47,010 bases of DNA from assembly GCF_000346615.1 (NCBI RefSeq), contig NZ_ANNU01000063.1, positions 1 through 47,010 of the forward strand, written 5' to 3'. A program made the position numbers and the translations under genes. This stretch comes from Nafulsella turpanensis ZLM-10 (GTDB taxonomy: Bacteria > Bacteroidota > Bacteroidia > Cytophagales > Cyclobacteriaceae). The notes beneath the pieces were generated by a model. It was not told the DNA's origin and ran no database searches. It was given only the letters and a program-made list of their open reading frames with translations. Of this stretch, positions 46,601-47,010 are shown piece after piece. Positions within the stretch are counted from its first letter, which is position 1, and every line of letters starts with the position of its first letter.

Positions 46601-47010
46601 GATGATAAGGTCATTACACTGCCAACCAACTCAGTGGCACTGAATGGTTCAGGTACGGATGCTGATGGTACAGTTAATGGTTATAGCTGGAGTCAGGAAA
46701 GTGGTCCTGGCACCGCCATCTTTAGCAGTACCAGTATAGCTGCACCAACCGTAAGTGAATTAACGGCAGGTACTTATATCTTCAGTCTTATTGTCACAGA
46801 TGATAAAGGAGCAGTTAGTTCTCCAGACCAGGTTTCTATAGTGGTGAATGAGGCTCCTGCTGGCAACTCAGCACCTATAGCTAGTGCGGGAGCAGACCAG
46901 ACGGTGACGGCAGGCAGTGATGGCACAGCTTCGATATCTTTGGATGGTTCAGCTTCGGCAGATGCAGATGGAAGCATCAGCAGCTACAGCTGGAAGGAAA
47001 GTGGAGTGGA
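37646..47010 (+). CDS. Giant secreted GSDH/malectin/PKD/FG-GAP/LamG protein (3' end outside window)
   Basis: One open frame runs from ATG 37646 past the window end (at least 3,121 codons). A signal peptide ends near TAFG-Q (residue 36). Domains in order: glucose/sorbosone dehydrogenase propeller about 38-452 (His159; GNYGWP), PKD 455-537, an unassigned His-rich region 540-650, CBM6-like 652-780, SbsA-type Ig 784-880, malectin 883-1029, two PKD 1035-1222, then alternating malectin/PKD with malectins at about 1226, 1470, 1714 and 1958, Ig-like 2107-2195, FG-GAP/VCBS 2207-2562 with DxDxDG calcium loops, cadherin-like Ig 2567-2663, PKD 2671-2760, LamG-like 2766-2970, and PKD domains to the end. 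It is probably a cell-surface or matrix carbohydrate-binding protein. No secretion tag is visible because the C-terminus lies outside. Confidence 0.9.
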   Translation, partial: MNKFFLLPDKPLLAGFKIPAWLILVTILGFHVTAFGQLPTEFQKVELLTGLKNSINFEFAPDGRIFILDRYGQVLIYKPNTQTTVPAGTLSVFHDMEDGLLAIAFDPDFAANNYVYIHYSPLSISVNRVSRFKMEGDLLSLSSEKVVLEWKTDRNGYFHAAGDMDFDSMGNLYIATGDNTNHSSYATLDETDPDKSSERTSSNTNDLRGKILRIKPEADGTYSIPDGNLFPDGQGGLPEIYVMGARNPFKIFVDKTNTDWLFWGEVGPDANSSSSLGPYGMDEINLTKQAGNYGWPYFAGKNEPYLNDYASPNFYYDPAKPVNISKWNTGITDLPPAQSSWLEFFHQCYLAGPRYYFDPGNDNPKKLPSDFHKAFFYYDFNSSKVWVVKMDDDGTILSTEQLAGDVVKGAGFIDLKIGPDGQLYILEYGAGCCPDNTGTGKLVRLDFIGTHGNSSPAVSISADVTSGSLPLTVNFSSEGTSDPEGDALTYAWDFDADGVVDSNEPNPSFIYTTAGVYNAQLRVDDSNGGINAKSVTIYAGNNAATFDFVYPPDGGMISWYDNIDYKIVVNDPEDGSTIDGSISCSKLNLVPSMGHLKHFHDGLTINQCEGSYFLDPGSHDSGVPEDVFQVLNVNYTDNDGLKSFDQIMLHPKQTEAEFYDQQLNTSLIDNSDELGGGSNAVRALSHGAYIVFEGRNMVNINAVSYRLASTLGGIIELRLGAPDGQLLHTVQVPVTGSLNEWTYVEAPVTDPGGRHDLYFVMKRNSGDKNLFDLNSLEFKGSGVSVDQTPAKLNSLKALSKNEIQLKFNEALKQSSAEGLVHYTINNDIEVLAASLLHDRRTVVLNVSDLLAELTYDLTVNGIENESGVVLNQSIIQSFKYEPPTIRLNAGGAVFATSLGESFSADQYFSETSSTFSKTISIDGTIEDGLYQSERYGESFSYNIPLASATYQLRLHFAELYHTAAGKRVFNVSAEGKDLLTNYDIIADVGYATAIVKEIMVEVTDGTLNLVFNASVDNAKLSAIEVQETTSTPPDNTAPVANAGDDKVITLPTNSVILDGSGTDADGTVNGYSWSQESGPGTAIFSSTSIAAPTVSELTAGTYIFSLIVTDDKGAVSSPDQVSIVVNEAPAGNSAPVADAGADQTVTAGSDGTASVALDGSASADADGSISSYSWKESGVEIATGVNPSVNLAVGSYTIALTVTDNEGATATDEVVVTVNGPADFSPVRLHAGGGEFTTGGGIIFAADQYFSPSSTYSNTSLNIAGTTDDALYQSERYGANFSYDIPVPSGSYLVRLHFAEIYHTLAGKRVFNVAAEGNPILTNYDIMADVGYAVAVIKESEVNVTDGTLNLSFTTIADNAKISAIEILASTSVPTNTAPVADAGADQTVTAGSDGTASVSLDGSGSSDADGSISSYSWTADGVEIATGVNPSANLAVGSYTIALTVTDNEGATDTDEVVVTVNGLADFNPIRLHAGGGEFTTGGGTIFAADQYFSPSNTYSNTSLNIAGTTDDALYQSERYGANFSYDIPVPSGSYLVRLHFAEIYHTLAGKRVFNVAAEGNPILTNYDIMADVGYAVAVIKESEVNVTDGTLNLSFTTIADNAKISAIEILASTSVPTNTAPVADAGADQTVTAGSDGTASVSLDGSGSSDADGSISSYSWTADGVEIATGVNPSANLAVGSYTIALTVTDNEGATDTDEVVVTVNGLADFNPIRLHAGGGEFTTGGGTIFAADQYFSPSNTYSNTSLNIAGTTDDALYQSERYGANFSYDIPVPSGSYLVRLHFAEIYHTLAGKRVFNVAAEGNPILTNYDIMADVGYAVAVIKESEVNVTDGTLNLSFTTIADNAKISAIEILASTSVPTNTAPVADAGADQTVTAGSDGTASVSLDGSGSSDADGSISSYSWTADGVEIATGVNPSANLAVGSYTIALTVTDNEGATDTDEVVVTVNGLADFNPIRLHAGGGEFTTGGGTIFAADQYFSPSNTYSNTSLNIAGTTDDALYQSERYGANFSYDIPVPSGSYLVRLHFAEIYFTAVGQRVFDVTAENNLFLDNFDIYAETGDATAAIKEVSVAVTDGTLNLNFNASVDNAKISAIEILSQDNSPIPSVAILSPNEGTSVPQSFNVSFEVNNWEVSEGGTHIHKIIDGVDLGEVYTTDPQVFENLSPGNHTIKLLLVNANHSPTIYSDHVQVKVVEDLVCLDNPFPLDWTEKPIGSEVPYRSVYIFSEDLDGDGLKDIVTGGWWYKNPGTQTGEWVQKVIGEPMNNMSLIHDFDKDGDMDIFGTQGKYISAEMAWAENDGTGNFTIHTNIPAGTSTFSETFMAGAAIGNYNGVENIQIAVVWNGAGSSNSPVQMITVPADPVNQAWTIASISQDSYGEAISAGDIDGDGDLDLFQGGNWLRNDKGSWTTFSTGVALPSYFDRNALGDLDGDGILDGVVSQIGNDQEVSSFLPPADPTNKWSRKTIGSLVDGGLSLDLVDIDFDGDLDVLTGEWKNEHRLLAFENDLCNTGTWIEHVLHPGGTTDHHDGTQTVDLDNDGDLDIISMGWDKRIPRVFVNNAVGGGENNPPVVANPIPNQQAIEGVAFNFTFAENTFNDPDGDILTYTAALSNDNQLPSWLSFEGTTRTFSGSPAASDVGSLAIKVVVSDGVGGSVSDIFDLTVEGNGGGGINTAPIVDAGVDQTITLPENTASFTAAASDEDGTIASYLWEKVSGPEASLSSINTATLSLSNLVEGSYSFKVTVTDDAGATASDQVNLTVNPEATATCQSLAFNGSIQLMLNKPLVLSGDFTIEYWAKFSGNTSNSDAPVSGGDSQYINYYKTQARLYSKGATGGNDPIVSSHKTVADTWTHYAFVRQGNMMKVYINGVEDVGAKATNQWTGDFTINNLGQGAGYLAGELDELRIWKLARSGTDIAGNYNKGVVITATGLAAYFNFEEETGVVKDVSGNGYDSQGLPAGISRTSSTAPLTDCGSTSPNTAPVANAGDDKVITLPTNSVALNGSGTDADGTVNGYSWSQESGPGTAIFSSTSIAAPTVSELTAGTYIFSLIVTDDKGAVSSPDQVSIVVNEAPAGNSAPIASAGADQTVTAGSDGTASISLDGSASADADGSISSYSWKESGV
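40748..41184 (+). repeat. Dispersed repeat copy 1 (two PKD domains)
   Basis: This stretch encodes two PKD domains and recurs at 46574-47010 in the same frame, 5,826 bp (1,942 codons) away. The copies differ at few positions, for example around the ITLPTNSV segment. The second copy is cut by the window edge, so the full repeat may be longer. Confidence 0.88.
41321..43724 (+). repeat. In-frame 732-bp tandem repeat (3.3 copies)
   Basis: Units start at 41321, 42053 and 42785, with a partial fourth unit at 43517-43724. Each unit is 732 bp, that is 244 codons, and encodes one malectin and one PKD domain. Units 2 and 3 appear identical; unit 1 differs only at a few positions in its first 90 bp. The partial copy follows the unit 2/3 version and diverges after about 43724, in the middle of the malectin domain. 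Confidence 0.95.
46574..47010 (+). repeat. Dispersed repeat copy 2 (truncated by window end)
   Basis: This is the second copy of 40748-41184, in the same frame of the giant gene. It begins after the LamG-like domain with NTAPVANAGDDK. Because copy 1 leads into the malectin/PKD array, copy 2 may lead into another such array beyond the window. Confidence 0.88.

Noticed and set aside
40700-47010. CRISPR-like or insertion-sequence repeats
   Set aside because: The repeats are in-frame coding units of 732 or 437 bp encoding malectin and PKD domains, without spacers, terminal inverted repeats or a transposase.

Overview
The window looks like chromosomal DNA of a free-living Bacteroidota bacterium, most likely order Cytophagales. 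The reasons are a TonB-dependent receptor with a carboxypeptidase-regulatory N-domain, a UpxY-type NusG paralogue heading a polysaccharide locus, a lipoprotein-type Wza, a match to the Bacteroidota promoter (TTTG, 19 bp, TAnnTTTG), AT-rich translation starts without strong Shine-Dalgarno sites, and a giant secreted PKD/malectin protein. The taxonomic call is an inference from gene content; no rRNA or tRNA gene was seen.

Layout. (1) 1-1082: a small lipoprotein and a DUF2231-like membrane protein, rightward. (2) 1195-5164: a leftward four-gene operon, transcribed SDR, acyl-CoA dehydrogenase, alpha/beta hydrolase, APH-like phosphotransferase. The kinase plus dehydrogenase pair matches the two halves of ACAD10/11 and the LvaA/LvaC pair of levulinate catabolism, so 4-hydroxyacyl-CoA catabolism is a reasonable hypothesis. 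(3) 5482-6114: a DedA/VTT membrane protein. (4) 6222-8274: a leftward overlapping pair (a sorbosone-dehydrogenase-like beta-propeller without a signal peptide and a ferritin-like helical protein) that ends at a good hairpin terminator. (5) 8425-10764: a TonB-dependent receptor, leftward. (6) 11318-37215: a 26-kb rightward exopolysaccharide/capsule locus. It holds gmd, a 1.09-kb non-coding leader with a 50-bp direct repeat and hairpins, upxY, wza-like, wzc-like, wzx-like, a decayed GT2 gene, nine further glycosyltransferases, a wzy-like polymerase, an acetyltransferase, two methyltransferases and the initiating undecaprenyl-phosphate sugar transferase at the distal end. (7) 37646-47010: the first 3,121 codons of a giant secreted protein whose end lies outside the window.

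How it works together. The EPS locus contains most parts of a Wzx/Wzy-type pathway: WcaJ-like initiation on undecaprenyl phosphate, chain extension by many GT-B enzymes plus GT2 and GT61 enzymes, O-acetylation and possible methylation, flipping, polymerisation, and export by Wza/Wzc under tyrosine-kinase control. UpxY probably antiterminates the long transcript. The giant protein next door carries at least five malectin domains, a CBM6-like domain, a LamG-like domain and many PKD domains, so it may be a cell-surface or matrix carbohydrate-binding protein; that link is an inference from position and domains.

The most striking features are the three in-frame 732-bp near-identical tandem units inside the giant gene, a second 437-bp repeat 5.8 kb apart in the same gene, the structured repeat-bearing leader before upxY, the nonsense-interrupted GT2 remnant beside an AT-rich glycosyltransferase, and the kinase/dehydrogenase operon. 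I see no clearly new defence system, CRISPR array or intact mobile element.
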